Positions 39,406 through 48,875 of a DNA stretch of 64,000 bases are shown here, in pieces. The first letter of the stretch is position 1. Every line of letters starts with the position of its first letter. Source of the DNA: Bradyrhizobiaceae bacterium Ga0074131 (GTDB lineage: Bacteria > Pseudomonadota > Alphaproteobacteria > Rhizobiales > Xanthobacteraceae); contig LNEC01000016.1 in assembly GCA_001464035.1 (NCBI GenBank), positions 1 through 64,000 on the forward strand, written 5' to 3'. The notes under the pieces were generated by a model. It saw nothing but the letters and a program-made list of their open reading frames with translations, was not told where the DNA came from and ran no database searches. Position numbers and translations under genes: made by a program.

Positions 39406-40344
39406 CTAAGCCCTGCCGCCCTCGCTCGTGGCGATCCAGATCCCGGCGAAGACCGCGAGCAGTCCGATCACGAGATTGGCGGTAATCGACTCGCCGACGA
39501 GTTGGGTAGCGAGCAAGGCCGCGGCGACCGGGTTGACGGTCATGGTGTTGGCCACACGGGTGGGCGTCGCACGCTCCAGCGCCAGCACCCACAGGATAAA
39601 GGCGAGCGCGCCACCGCCGACGCCGAGATAGAGGCCGGCTAACCATTGCGGCGTCGTAAGGCTGCCCAGCACCGCTGCGCTGCCGGTGAGCGAGCCAACG
39701 AGGATCAATCCGGCGGCGCCTGCCCCCATGCCGACGGTCAGAAAACCGAGCGCGCTCGATCGCTCGATGAATGGGCGAGACCAGACATTGTAGAACGCCA
39801 TGCACATCACGGCGCCGGTCATGATGAGTTCGCCGCGCCAGGCGCCCGGCGGCGCCGCCGAAAGACCGGTTGCGAGCGCCGCCACGACGCCGAGCACGGC
39901 GACGCAGACGCCGGTTGTTTTCCTTGACGTCAGCGGCTCGACACCGAGCACAGCCCCGACCACCATGGTATGCAGCGGCAGGGTCGCCAGCGCGAGGCTG
40001 GCCCGCGCCGCGGTCGTAAAGCCGATCGCGATGTTGTAGAGGACGAAAAACAATCCGAAGAAACACAGCCCCAATAGCGCGACGGCAGGCCAATCGCGGC
40101 GCGACGGCCAACGCACCCCGAGCAGCAGCGCGGTCGGCAGCAGGCACAGAAAGCCTATTCCCCAGCGCAGGATGGCCAGCGTGACCGGGTCGGTGCTGCC
40201 GACGAGATAGCGGGTGATCGCAGCCGCCGTGCCGCCGAGGCAACTTGAGACCAGTGCGATAGCCACTCCGGTCCATTCACCCACTCCCGCCTCCCCTGTC
40301 CCGCCATCACGGTCTGTGGCATCTTGCCTGACGGCATCGCGCAC
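39406..40344 (-). CDS. DMT superfamily (EamA) transporter
   Basis: This protein of up to 312 residues has ten predicted helices made of two EamA repeats (about 25-150 and 168-305); the second contains GGGALAFILWVLALERATPT, a typical EamA end signature. It likely exports an amino acid or metabolite. The longest frame starts at GTG 40344, only 29 bases from the divergent DUF3147 gene, so the real start may lie about 20 codons later. Confidence 0.8.
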   Translation of the reverse strand: MRDAVRQDATDRDGGTGEAGVGEWTGVAIALVSSCLGGTAAAITRYLVGSTDPVTLAILRWGIGFLCLLPTALLLGVRWPSRRDWPAVALLGLCFFGLFFVLYNIAIGFTTAARASLALATLPLHTMVVGAVLGVEPLTSRKTTGVCVAVLGVVAALATGLSAAPPGAWRGELIMTGAVMCMAFYNVWSRPFIERSSALGFLTVGMGAGAAGLILVGSLTGSAAVLGSLTTPQWLAGLYLGVGGGALAFILWVLALERATPTRVANTMTVNPVAAALLATQLVGESITANLVIGLLAVFAGIWIATSEGGRA

Positions 40345-40373
40345 GCATAGTTGCGCCGACGAATGATCGCGCT

Positions 40374-40724
40374 ATGGCCTATTTCATCATCAAGATACTG
40401 TTGTCGGGCATCATCATTGCCGCCGTGTCCGAAGTGGCGAAGCGCAGCCCGGCCTTCGGTGCGCTGATCGTTTCCCTGCCGCTGGTGTCGCTGCTCGGCA
40501 TTCTCTGGCTTTGGCGCGACACCAGGGATATCGAGCGCATCGCCGGTCATGCGGAGGCGACCTTCTGGTATGTGCTGCCTTCGCTTCCGATGTTCCTGGT
40601 GATGCCGGCGATGCTTCGCGCCGGGGTGGGCTTCTGGCAGACGCTGGGCGCGGGCTGCGCGCTGACCATCGTGCTGTATTTCGTCACGGCCTGGGCCTTG
40701 GCGAAGTTCGGGATCAACCTGTAG
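40374..40724 (+). CDS. DUF3147 family membrane protein
   Basis: A 116-residue protein with four membrane helices (about 4-22, 29-47, 66-82, 90-110), matching the DUF3147 family of small inner-membrane proteins. The KRSPAFGALIVSLPLVSLL segment at 23-41 is characteristic. The role is unknown. It lies upstream of the chromate module on the same strand but 170 bases away. Confidence 0.75.
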   Translation: MAYFIIKILLSGIIIAAVSEVAKRSPAFGALIVSLPLVSLLGILWLWRDTRDIERIAGHAEATFWYVLPSLPMFLVMPAMLRAGVGFWQTLGAGCALTIVLYFVTAWALAKFGINL

Positions 40725-40893
40725 CCCGCGCCGTGCCGCGGTCGACCACAAGGCTGGCCATCCGCCCTTCCGCGTTACAAACATTGACAGCCCGCACCGG
40801 TTTCGCTGTAATGGCGGCATGGGGATATGGCGATCTCCCCACGAGGCGACATGCCCAAGTATCGCGTCCCGTATCTCTCACGAGGGCGCATCC

Positions 40894-41712
40894 ATGTCAT
40901 CATTCACAACGATATCCGCTGACAAACTTGCACGGCTGATCGGCACGGCGAACACCCCTGCGCTGATCGACGTCCGCACCGACGAGGATTTCGCCGCCGA
41001 TCCGAGGCTGATTCCCGGCGCGGTGAGGCGACGCCATCAGCAAGCCGCCGACTGGGGCGGGGAATTCGCCGGGCGCTCGGCCATCGTGGTGTGCCAGCGC
41101 GGCCTGAAACTCTCCGAGGGCACCGCGGCCTGGCTGAGACATGCCGGCGCTTCGGCCGAAGCGCTCGAAGACGGCTTTGAGGGCTGGAAGGCCGCCAAGC
41201 TTCCACTGGTGCCGGAAACAAAACTCCCCGCACGCGATGCGCAAGGCCGCACCGTCTGGGTCACCCGCGCGCGGCCGAAAATCGACCGCATCGCATGCCC
41301 CTGGCTGATCCGCCGGTTCGTCGATCCGAACGCGGTGTTTCTGTTCGTGGCGCCGTCCGAGGTCGCCGCGGTGGGCGAGCGTTTTGCCGCCGTCCCGTTC
41401 GATATCGAAAACGTATTCTGGAGCCATCGCGGCGAGCTCTGTACCTTCGATGTGATGGTCGAGGAGTTCGACCTCGCGACGCCGCCGATGCTCCGGCTGG
41501 CGACGATGGTACGCGCCGCCGATACCGGCAGGCTCGATCTGTCGCCGGAAGCGCCCGGGCTGCTGGCGGCGTCGCTCGGGCTGTCGCGAATGTACGATGA
41601 AGATCTCGAACAACTCGAGGCCGGCATCGTGCTGTACGACGCGTTCTATCGCTGGTGCCGCGATGCGTCGGGCGAAACCCATAACTGGCCCACCAACAAG
41701 GCAAAGCCGTGA
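40894..41712 (+). CDS. Rhodanese-ChrB chromate resistance protein
   Basis: A 272-residue fusion. Residues 10-115 form a rhodanese domain with active-site Cys67 in VVCQRGLKLS, and residues 120-270 form the ChrB C-terminal domain (IDRIACPWLIRRFVDPNAVF at 132-151). ChrB-type proteins sense or help chromate resistance next to chrA. The rhodanese part suggests thiol or sulfane-sulfur chemistry, sensible since chromate enters as a sulfate analogue. The stop overlaps chrA by four bases. Confidence 0.86.
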   Translation: MSSFTTISADKLARLIGTANTPALIDVRTDEDFAADPRLIPGAVRRRHQQAADWGGEFAGRSAIVVCQRGLKLSEGTAAWLRHAGASAEALEDGFEGWKAAKLPLVPETKLPARDAQGRTVWVTRARPKIDRIACPWLIRRFVDPNAVFLFVAPSEVAAVGERFAAVPFDIENVFWSHRGELCTFDVMVEEFDLATPPMLRLATMVRAADTGRLDLSPEAPGLLAASLGLSRMYDEDLEQLEAGIVLYDAFYRWCRDASGETHNWPTNKAKP

Positions 41713-43103
41713 TCGATATCGCAACGCATGAGAAGACCACCGCAGCGGATGCCGGCCACGGCATCAGCTTCGGTGAAGCGTTTCGGGTCTGGCTGCGGGT
41801 GGCGCTGCTGAGTTTCGGTGGCCCGGCGGGACAGATTGCGGTGATGCATCGCATCCTGGTCGAGGAAAAGAACTGGATTTCCGAAGGCCGGTTCCTGCAT
41901 GCGCTGAACTACTGCATGCTGCTGCCGGGACCGGAGGCGCAGCAGCTGGCGACGTATATCGGCTGGCTGCTGCACCGGACCGCGGGCGGCATCATGGCCG
42001 GCGGCCTGTTCATTCTGCCCGGCATCATCGCCATCATGGGTCTGAGCTACATCTATGCCGCGTTCGGCAAGGTCGGCGTCGTCGAGGCGCTGTTCTTCGG
42101 GCTGAAGGCCGCTGTGCTGGCGATCGTGATCCAGGCCGTGATCCGCGTCGGCAAGCGCGCCTTGCGCAACCGGGTCATGATCGCACTCGCCGCCATCGCC
42201 TTCGTCGCGATCTTCTTCTTCAACGTGCCCTTCCCGGTCATCATCATCGCCGCGGGCTTGATCGGCTATTTCGGCGCCCGAAGCGGACGCAGCGAATTCG
42301 CCGCGGTCGAGCACGGCAGCGGCAAGAACGGCGCGGCGGTCGACAGCGTGTTTGGCGATGAACTGCCCGACCATATCCGCCCCAGCGTTCCGCGTGCGCT
42401 GAAGGTCAGCGCGGTCTGGCTGATGCTGTGGCTGGTGCCGGTCGCCGCCCTGCTGATCGCGTTCGGCGAGGCCAATGTATTCAGCCAGATCGCGCTGTTC
42501 TTCAGCAAGATGGCGCTGGTGACGTTCGGCGGCGCCTATGCGGTGCTGGCCTATGTCGCGCAGCAGGCGGTCGAGCATTATCACTGGCTTGGGCCCGGCG
42601 AAATGCTCGACGGTCTCGGCATGGCAGAAACCACGCCCGGCCCGCTGATCATGGTGCTGCAGTTCGTGGGTTTCATGGCCGCGTTCCGCGATCCCGGCAC
42701 CCTGTCGCCGATGCTGGCGGGCACGCTCGGCGGCTTGCTGGCGACCTGGGTCACTTTCATGCCCTGCTTCCTCTGGATCTTCCTCGGCGCGCCCTTTGTC
42801 GAGACCCTGCGCGGCAACAAGGGGCTGGCCGGCGCGCTCGGCGCCATCACCGCCGCCGTGGTCGGCGTGATCCTCAATCTGTCGATCTGGTTCGCGATGC
42901 ACACCGTGTTCCGGGAAACCTGGCCGGTTCGATCGTTCGGGCTGTCGTTCGACATGCCGGTGTGGTCGAGCGTCGACGTTGCAGCTCTCGTTCTGGCGAT
43001 CGCGGCGGCGACCGCGATCTTCCGCTTCAACATGGGAATGCTGACGGTTTTGGCGGGTTCGTGCGCCGCGGGCGTGCTGCTTCGGCTGGCGGGACTGATC
43101 TGA
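41709..43103 (+). CDS. chrA: Chromate efflux transporter ChrA (long form)
   Basis: The 464-residue membrane protein has two homologous chromate-transporter domains (about 20-190 and 255-455) with the hallmarks [28 protein letters not shown] in the first half and [31 protein letters not shown] in the second. It extrudes chromate driven by the membrane potential. It starts with GTG overlapping the chrB-like gene, so the two are coupled. Confidence 0.93.
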   Translation: MIDIATHEKTTAADAGHGISFGEAFRVWLRVALLSFGGPAGQIAVMHRILVEEKNWISEGRFLHALNYCMLLPGPEAQQLATYIGWLLHRTAGGIMAGGLFILPGIIAIMGLSYIYAAFGKVGVVEALFFGLKAAVLAIVIQAVIRVGKRALRNRVMIALAAIAFVAIFFFNVPFPVIIIAAGLIGYFGARSGRSEFAAVEHGSGKNGAAVDSVFGDELPDHIRPSVPRALKVSAVWLMLWLVPVAALLIAFGEANVFSQIALFFSKMALVTFGGAYAVLAYVAQQAVEHYHWLGPGEMLDGLGMAETTPGPLIMVLQFVGFMAAFRDPGTLSPMLAGTLGGLLATWVTFMPCFLWIFLGAPFVETLRGNKGLAGALGAITAAVVGVILNLSIWFAMHTVFRETWPVRSFGLSFDMPVWSSVDVAALVLAIAAATAIFRFNMGMLTVLAGSCAAGVLLRLAGLI

Positions 43104-43184
43104 TCCCGCTCGCACCGCTTGCTGCAGATCAAACGGATCGGCGCCGGCGCAGGTATCCTGTCGCAAATACACAGGGGCTGCACC

Positions 43185-43835
43185 ATGTTGCCGTTTACGC
43201 AGGAGCAATTTCTCGCGTTATTCGTCGGTTACAATCGGGCGATCTGGCCGGTTCAGTTCGGGATGTATCAGCTCGGCGGCCTCGCGGTCGCGCTGCTGTT
43301 TTGGAAGCCAAGGGGAGCCGATCGCGTGATTGCCGGCATCCTGGCGTCGATGTGGCTATGGACCGGTATCGCCTATCACGCGCTGTTCTTCTCGGAGATC
43401 AACAAGGCAGCGTATCTGTTCGCTGCATTATTCGTGATCCAGGGCAGCTACCTGATCTATGCCGGCGTGTATTGCGGCCGGATCCAATTCGGCCTCCGTT
43501 CCGGGTCGGCAAGCTGGGTCGGTACGGCGCTGATCGCCTATGCGGCGATCGTCTATCCCCTGATCAGCATGGTCAGGGGCCACCCTTATCCCGCGATGCC
43601 GGTGTTCGGCGTCACACCGTGCCCGGTGACGATCTTCACCTTCGGAATGCTGCTGCTGGCTGTCCCGCCGCTGTCGCGCTCGCTCCTCGTCATTCCCTTT
43701 ATCTGGTCCCTGATCGGCGGCAGCGCCGCCATCCTTCTCGGCATACCCCAGGACTGGCTGCTGCTGGCCAGCGGCTTCATCGCGGTGCCGCTGATCGTGG
43801 TTGCAAATCGGCGGTCCGCCCGATCGGCTGCGTAG
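43185..43835 (+). CDS. DUF6064 family membrane protein
   Basis: This 216-residue protein has about six membrane helices and begins MLPFTQEQFLALFVGYN, typical of the DUF6064 family. The conserved segment HPYPAMPVFGVTPCPVTIFTFG carries a single cysteine and histidine. The function is unknown, but the gene follows chrA within 82 bases on the same strand and could be part of the chromate or sulfur-oxyanion response. Confidence 0.72.
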   Translation: MLPFTQEQFLALFVGYNRAIWPVQFGMYQLGGLAVALLFWKPRGADRVIAGILASMWLWTGIAYHALFFSEINKAAYLFAALFVIQGSYLIYAGVYCGRIQFGLRSGSASWVGTALIAYAAIVYPLISMVRGHPYPAMPVFGVTPCPVTIFTFGMLLLAVPPLSRSLLVIPFIWSLIGGSAAILLGIPQDWLLLASGFIAVPLIVVANRRSARSAA

Positions 43836-43850
43836 CGGCGCCCCCCGGTA

Positions 43851-43890
43851 AGATGGATTGCTTCGTCGCAACTGCTCCTCGCAATGATGC
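43851..43890. repeat. Short dispersed repeat (GATTGCTTCGTCGCA type)
   Basis: GATGGATTGCTTCGTCGCAA followed by CTGCTCCTCGCAATGATG is a small repeat unit. Related units occur at 60628-60703. Such units are common between genes in this group. Confidence 0.55.
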
Positions 43891-43944
43891 TGTGAGAGGT
43901 GCGATTCAGATTTCAAACAGCAGATATGCGCTCGCATTCTCGCG

Positions 43945-44478
43945 GCACGATTTGCCCGAGGCTTGCCTGTCGTTGTCCCTCAAGAAGAGGGAGCAGGGAA
44001 TGCCGGATGCGCGCTGCACCCGCGGTCTCGTGTGCAAAATGCACGAGTAATAACGCACACGAGCATACAGGGCAGCGGAGAACATCCGACATTCCCTGCG
44101 CAATGGCTTTACGGCTTACTTCGCGCTCGCCCCGGCGATCAGGATTTGCTTGTCACCGTCGTCCCGCGGATTGATGGCAAAGCCCGATGCCCGGTTGGGC
44201 CGGCTTTGCCTCTGCGGGACTTGACGCCAACCCAGAGGCTGTCAGGCCCACACGACTTCACCGTACGCCTCGGCACCGCTCGTCTTGCGCATTCTCGGAC
44301 CGCTCACGGAGTTTATCCCGCCCTGCCGTCCCATCGCGCGCACGAAGCCGCCGCGTCCACCGCATCCCGTCCCAGCGTTCGTGACGATGGCCAACGCCCC
44401 TTCCTCGGGGACAGGATGGCGAGAGTCGTAAAAGTGATTTGCCCGACAGGACCAGCGAAATCTTACCCGTCGGGTTAA
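43945..44478. repeat. Long (about 530 bp) dispersed repeat, MITE-like
   Basis: The element contains an internal inverted pair GGGAATGCCGGATG (43996-44009) and CATCCGACATTCCC (44083-44096), matching at 13 of 14 positions, and a smaller CTCGTG/CACGAG pair between them. Translations of its frames (for example CTRGLVCKMHE) resemble spurious proteins that I recall repeating across Bradyrhizobium genomes. It carries no transposase. Confidence 0.55.
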
Positions 44479-44519
44479 TTTGCCGCAGGTGACGTCGCGG
44501 GAATTGCGCTTGCGCGCCT

Positions 44520-45452
44520 TCACACCACCTCCGCCGGCGCCAGCCTGCAGGCATCGCTGCCCGCCTCGATCTGCAGGGTGGCGTGATCGATGTCGAAGCG
44601 GTGCGCGAGTTCGGCGCAGACCTCGCGCAGAAACAGATCGTCGCTGCCGCAGGGCCGCACCAGATGCGCGGTCAGCGCGGTTTCGTTGGTGCTCATGGCC
44701 CAGACATGGAGGTCGTGCACCTCGGTGACGCCGTCCAGTTGCCCGAGATAATCCCTGACCTCCGCGAGCGCGATGCCTCTCGGCACGCCGTCGAGCGCGA
44801 GACTGACGCTGTCGCGGGCGAGGCCCCAGCTGCTGGCGAGCACGACGGCTGCAATGACGAGGCTGATGACCGGATCGACCCACAACCATCCGGTCAACAG
44901 GATCGCGAGCGCCGCCACCACCACACCGGCGGATACGCCAGCATCCGCCGCCATGTGCAGATAGGCGCCGCGGATATTGAGATCGCCATGGCGGCCGCGC
45001 ATGAACAACAGCGCGGTGGCGCCGTTGATGGCGATGCCGAGCGCCGCGACCAGGACGACGGTCAGGCCCGCGACCTCGGCCGGCTGCCTGATCCGCTCGA
45101 CGGCTTCCACGGCGATGGCGCCGACCGCGATCAGCAGCAGTCCGGCATTGGCCAGTGCCGCGAGGATCGAAGCCCGCCGGTAGCCATAAGTGTGCCGCTC
45201 GGTCGGCCGCCTTCGCGCCAGCCATCCCGCCGCCCAGGCCAGCACCAGCGCGATCACGTCGGAAAAATTGTGAACCGCGTCCGAAATCAGCGCCAGCGAA
45301 TTGGCGGCATAGCCGAACACCAGTTCGGTCGCGACGAACGCAATATTGAGCGCGATGCCGACCGCGAACGCGAAGCCGAAATTGTCCGGCGCGTGACTGT
45401 GGCCGGCATGGCTGTGCATGGGAGAGTGGTTATGATCGTCGTGATGGACCAT
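44520..45452 (-). CDS. CDF family cation efflux protein (zinc/cadmium/cobalt)
   Basis: This 310-residue protein exports divalent metals in exchange for protons. It has a histidine-rich N-terminus (HHDDHNHSPMHSHAGHSH, 3-20), six membrane helices, the metal sites SDAVHNFSD in helix II and HMAADAG in helix V, and a cytoplasmic C-terminal domain. The HxxxD pattern in helices II and V indicates zinc/cadmium preference. The ATG at 45452 places the histidine stretch at the start; a longer frame upstream is unlikely. Confidence 0.9.
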   Translation of the reverse strand: MVHHDDHNHSPMHSHAGHSHAPDNFGFAFAVGIALNIAFVATELVFGYAANSLALISDAVHNFSDVIALVLAWAAGWLARRRPTERHTYGYRRASILAALANAGLLLIAVGAIAVEAVERIRQPAEVAGLTVVLVAALGIAINGATALLFMRGRHGDLNIRGAYLHMAADAGVSAGVVVAALAILLTGWLWVDPVISLVIAAVVLASSWGLARDSVSLALDGVPRGIALAEVRDYLGQLDGVTEVHDLHVWAMSTNETALTAHLVRPCGSDDLFLREVCAELAHRFDIDHATLQIEAGSDACRLAPAEVV

Positions 45453-45542
45453 GACGCCCGAAATAATCGTTGCAAGGCCGTCGGGTTGACCGCTTGCAAT
45501 TATAGCGTGCGCAATGGCGAATACCATTACGATATCGGGAGT

Positions 45543-45646
45543 CCTCATGGTGAGGAGCGCATCTTGCGCGTCTCGAACCATGAGGCTGCACGGCCCGTTA
45601 CTCATCCTTCGAGACGCGCGCGAAGGGGCGCGCTCCTCAGGATGAG
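45543..45646. repeat. Dispersed repeat, family B copy 2 (double hairpin)
   Basis: The first unit runs from CCTCATGGTGAGGAGCGC to GCGCGTCTCGAACCATGAGG (45543-45585); the second from CTCATCCTTCGAGACGCGCG to CGCGCTCCTCAGGATGAG (45601-45646). Both halves are long inverted repeats. It sits directly after the parC stop. Confidence 0.8.
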
Positions 45647-45659
45647 GACCGCGTTTGGA

Positions 45660-47912
45660 TCACTCCACGCCCTTGCCGAACTTGTTCGACTTCGGCAGGC
45701 CGTGCGCGAGGCGGCCGGCGTCGGCGCGGTTGCCGCGCCAGTCGGTCAGCTCCTTCCAGCTCATGCTCTGGTCGCGGCCAGCCGAATCCTTCCAGCTCAG
45801 GCCGACCTTCGCTTCGAAGGTGGTGACATCCGACAGCGACGCGCTGGTGTATTTCTGCAGGCGCACACCGCGGCCGCGCGCCATTTCCGGCACCTGATCG
45901 AGCGGGAAGACCACCATCTTGTGGTTGGTGCCGATCACGGCGACGGTGTCACCCGACACGGTCGCGATAGCGCAAGCTTCGTTCGGCATTTCGACGTTCA
46001 GCACCTGCTTGCCCTTGCGGGTGTTGCCGACGCAATCGTCCTCGTTCACGACAAAACCCTGGCCTTCGAGGCTGGCGATCAGGAACTTGCGGCCGCCCTT
46101 GTTGACGAACAGCGAGACGATCGCGGTCTCCTGCTCCATGTCGACGAACATCCGGATCGGCTCGCCATGGCCGCGGCCGCCCGGGAGCTTGGCGACATCG
46201 AGCGAATAGAACCGGCCATTGGTGGCGAACAGCAGCAGTTTTGAGGTGGTCTCGGCGAAGAACGCCTTGTCGAGCTTGTCGTCGGTCTTGAAGGTCAGGC
46301 TCGAGAGATCGGCGACATGGCCCTTCAGCGTGCGCACCCAGCCCTTTTCGGAAACCACCACGGTGACCGGCTCGCGCTCCACGAACGCTTCCTCGATCGC
46401 GGCGAGATCATGCTCCGGCGCGTCGGCAAACATCGTGCGGCGCTTGCCGAGCGGCGTCTTCGGCCCAAAAATGTCGCGCACTTTCCGGACCTGTTCGCCG
46501 ACTTTGGACCACTGTTCGGCCTCGGAGCCAAGAATGCCCTTGATGCCCTTCAATTCGGCGCGAAGGTTCTTGTCCTCGGTGCGGATCTCGAATTCCTCGA
46601 GCTTGCGCAAAGACCGCAGCCGCATGTTGAGGATGGCGTCGGCCTGGATCTCGGTCAGCTTGAACGCCTTGATCAGCGCCGGCTTCGGTTCATCCTCGGT
46701 GCGGATGATTTTTATCACTTTGTCGATGTTGAGATAGGCGATCAGGTAGCCGCCCAGCACCTCCAGCCGATGCTCGATCTGCTCCTTGCGGAAGTTGGTA
46801 CGCCGCACCAGCACGTCGCGCAGATGATCGAGCCATTCGCGCAGGCACTCGGCGAGACCGAGCACCTTGGGGATGCGGCCCTTGACCAGCACGTTTAGGT
46901 TCAGCGGTATCCGGCTCTCCAGCTCGGTCAGCTTGAACAGCGATTCCATCAGCAATTCCGGATCGACCGCGCGGGATTTCGGTTCGATCACCAGGCGGAT
47001 GTCTTCGGCGGATTCGTCGCGGACGTCGCCGACCAGCGGCAGCTTCTTCTCGTTCAGCAGTTCGGCGATCTTTTCCACCAGCCGCGACTTCTGCACCAGC
47101 CAGGGAATTTCCGTGATCACCACGACCCAGGTGCCGCGGGCCCCCTCTTCCTGGACCCATTTGGCGCGGGTGCGGAACGAGCCGCGCCCGGTCATGTAGG
47201 CTTCCGCGATGCTCTCCTTGGAATCGACGATGATGCCGCCGGTCGGGAAATCCGGACCCTTGACCCATTTCAGCAGCGTCTTCGATTTGGCGTCAGGCTT
47301 GTCGATCAGGTGCAAAGCGGCGTCGCACAGCTCGGCCGCGTTATGCGGCGGGATCGAGGTCGCCATGCCGACCGCGATGCCCTGCGCGCCGTTGGCGAGC
47401 AGGTTCGGAAAGCCCCCGGGCAGCACGATCGGCTCTTTCGACTGGCCGTCATAATTGGCGCGGAATTCGACGCCGTCCTCGTCGATGCCGTCGAGCAACA
47501 GCCGCGCGACCTCGGTCATGCGCGCTTCGGTGTAGCGGTAGGCGGCGGGGTTATCGCCGTCGATATTGCCGAAATTGCCCTGGCCGTCGACCAGCGGATA
47601 ACGCGAGGAGAAATCCTGCGCTAGCCGCACCAGCGCGTCGTAGATGGATTGATCGCCATGCGGATGGAACGAGCCCATCACGTCGCCGACGATCTTGGCG
47701 GACTTCTTGAACGGCGTGCCGGGATCGAGTCGCAAGAGGCGCATGCCATAGAGGATGCGCCGGTGCACCGGCTTCAGGCCGTCGCGGGCGTCCGGCAGCG
47801 CACGGTGCATGATGGTCGAGAGCGCATAGGCGAGGTAGCGCTCCTCGAGCGCGTCGCGCAGCATGACCTCGTGGATCTCGGCCGGCTCGGGCGGAATCAG
47901 TCGTTTTCCCAT
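45660..47912 (-). CDS. parC: DNA topoisomerase IV subunit A
   Basis: ParC, paired with ParE, decatenates daughter chromosomes. The 750-residue protein has the winged-helix catalytic domain with the DNA-linking tyrosine Tyr127 in YRYTEARM, the tower domain and a C-terminal beta-pinwheel. At the position of the quinolone-contact serine it has Gln88 ([11 protein letters not shown]), common in alphaproteobacterial ParC as far as I recall. It is a core gene marking return to conserved synteny after the metal-resistance block. A family B repeat follows the stop. Confidence 0.95.
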   Translation of the reverse strand: MGKRLIPPEPAEIHEVMLRDALEERYLAYALSTIMHRALPDARDGLKPVHRRILYGMRLLRLDPGTPFKKSAKIVGDVMGSFHPHGDQSIYDALVRLAQDFSSRYPLVDGQGNFGNIDGDNPAAYRYTEARMTEVARLLLDGIDEDGVEFRANYDGQSKEPIVLPGGFPNLLANGAQGIAVGMATSIPPHNAAELCDAALHLIDKPDAKSKTLLKWVKGPDFPTGGIIVDSKESIAEAYMTGRGSFRTRAKWVQEEGARGTWVVVITEIPWLVQKSRLVEKIAELLNEKKLPLVGDVRDESAEDIRLVIEPKSRAVDPELLMESLFKLTELESRIPLNLNVLVKGRIPKVLGLAECLREWLDHLRDVLVRRTNFRKEQIEHRLEVLGGYLIAYLNIDKVIKIIRTEDEPKPALIKAFKLTEIQADAILNMRLRSLRKLEEFEIRTEDKNLRAELKGIKGILGSEAEQWSKVGEQVRKVRDIFGPKTPLGKRRTMFADAPEHDLAAIEEAFVEREPVTVVVSEKGWVRTLKGHVADLSSLTFKTDDKLDKAFFAETTSKLLLFATNGRFYSLDVAKLPGGRGHGEPIRMFVDMEQETAIVSLFVNKGGRKFLIASLEGQGFVVNEDDCVGNTRKGKQVLNVEMPNEACAIATVSGDTVAVIGTNHKMVVFPLDQVPEMARGRGVRLQKYTSASLSDVTTFEAKVGLSWKDSAGRDQSMSWKELTDWRGNRADAGRLAHGLPKSNKFGKGVE

Positions 47913-47999
47913 AGCGACGGGTTAAACTCTTGAGGTGAATCGGGCAAGAAATGAATCGGCTCCCCACCCGGCTCCTATCGTCGGGTTGCTATTGCTTTG

Positions 48000-48749
48000 T
48001 TACGGCAGCGTCGCCCTCGCCCGGTGCCTGGTCACCGCATTGATGAACCCGTCGCGGGCGTCGGAATGGCCCTGTCCGCGCGGCTCCAACACGTGGCGCA
48101 GCAGGAACCGTCCGGTCAGAACAAAGCCGTCCTGCAGGTCCTGATCGGACCAGCCATTGGCGCCGCCGCCGCCTTCACGCAAAAACGCCGGCAGCCGCAG
48201 CAGCCGGTCGCGCCAGGGATCGCCGGCCCGCCGCGACACCGCGCCGCCGGATTTCGGCGAGACGTAGATCAGGTCGGCGGTCTCGCCTGACGCGGCGCAG
48301 TTTTCCAGATCGAGCCCGAAGCCGAGTTCGGTGAGCATGGCCAGTTCGAACTTGATCAGTTGAATGGCGGCTTCGCCGATGTCCTCGAAATCATCCAGCG
48401 TGCGCTCCAGCATCTCGTAGATATCTTCATGCGGATCGCGCTCCGGCAGCAGCCGCGCCAACGAAGCCAAATGGGTCACGCCATAGGTCGCATGCGACGA
48501 CGCCAGCACGCTGGCCGCGCGCAGGCGCGTACCCTCGACGACGTAATAGCCGAGATGCTCGTCGAGCCGCGCCCGCCATACTGCGCGCACACTGTTGCCG
48601 GGCTGCAGCATCGGCCGCATCCGCTTGCCAGAACCGCCGCGCACCAGGCCGAGATGACGGCCATGACCGCGCGTCAAGAGTTCGACGATGGCCGAGGATT
48701 CGCCATGCCGCCGCACCCCCAGTACGATGCCTTCATCGGTCCATTCCAT
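48000..48749 (-). CDS. recO: DNA repair protein RecO
   Basis: RecO loads RecA onto SSB-covered single strands in the RecFOR pathway. The 249-residue protein has the N-terminal OB fold ([24 protein letters not shown]) and the helical C-terminal domain; the zinc-finger cysteines of many RecO are reduced here to one (Cys in LENCAASGE). The ATG at 48749 was chosen two codons inside the longest frame to match the family N-terminus. It lies 87 bases upstream of parC on the same strand. Confidence 0.92.
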   Translation of the reverse strand: MEWTDEGIVLGVRRHGESSAIVELLTRGHGRHLGLVRGGSGKRMRPMLQPGNSVRAVWRARLDEHLGYYVVEGTRLRAASVLASSHATYGVTHLASLARLLPERDPHEDIYEMLERTLDDFEDIGEAAIQLIKFELAMLTELGFGLDLENCAASGETADLIYVSPKSGGAVSRRAGDPWRDRLLRLPAFLREGGGGANGWSDQDLQDGFVLTGRFLLRHVLEPRGQGHSDARDGFINAVTRHRARATLP

Positions 48750-48875
48750 GGGCAAAGCTTACAGGATTCCGCTGCCGGACGCAGCCTTCAGGCCGCCGTC
48801 GGAGGAACCTTTGCGGCTTCCGGCGGTTGGGACCGCTCTTCCCCCCGGCCACGGCCTGGCTTGACGGAGGTCTGC

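Larger units (their letters stand above)
43836..44519. other. Repeat-filled intergenic region
   Basis: The 684 bases between the DUF6064 gene and the CDF exporter contain two repeat elements and no supported gene. Open frames here (for example 43963-44478 on the plus strand) encode the arginine/serine-rich nonsense that repeat elements produce in many Bradyrhizobium annotations. Confidence 0.6.

Noticed and set aside
41646..43208. Open frame of 520 codons opposite to chrA
   Set aside because: Antisense shadow; chrA has two complete transporter domains.
42428..44050. Open frame of 540 codons running from chrA into the repeat
   Set aside because: Arginine-rich nonsense over chrA and the DUF6064 gene, ending in repeat sequence.
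43963..44478. 171-codon frame that resembles annotated hypothetical proteins
   Set aside because: It is a translation of the dispersed repeat; similar predicted proteins are most likely annotation artefacts.
46317..46898. 193-codon frame opposite to parC
   Set aside because: Antisense shadow of the conserved parC tower domain.
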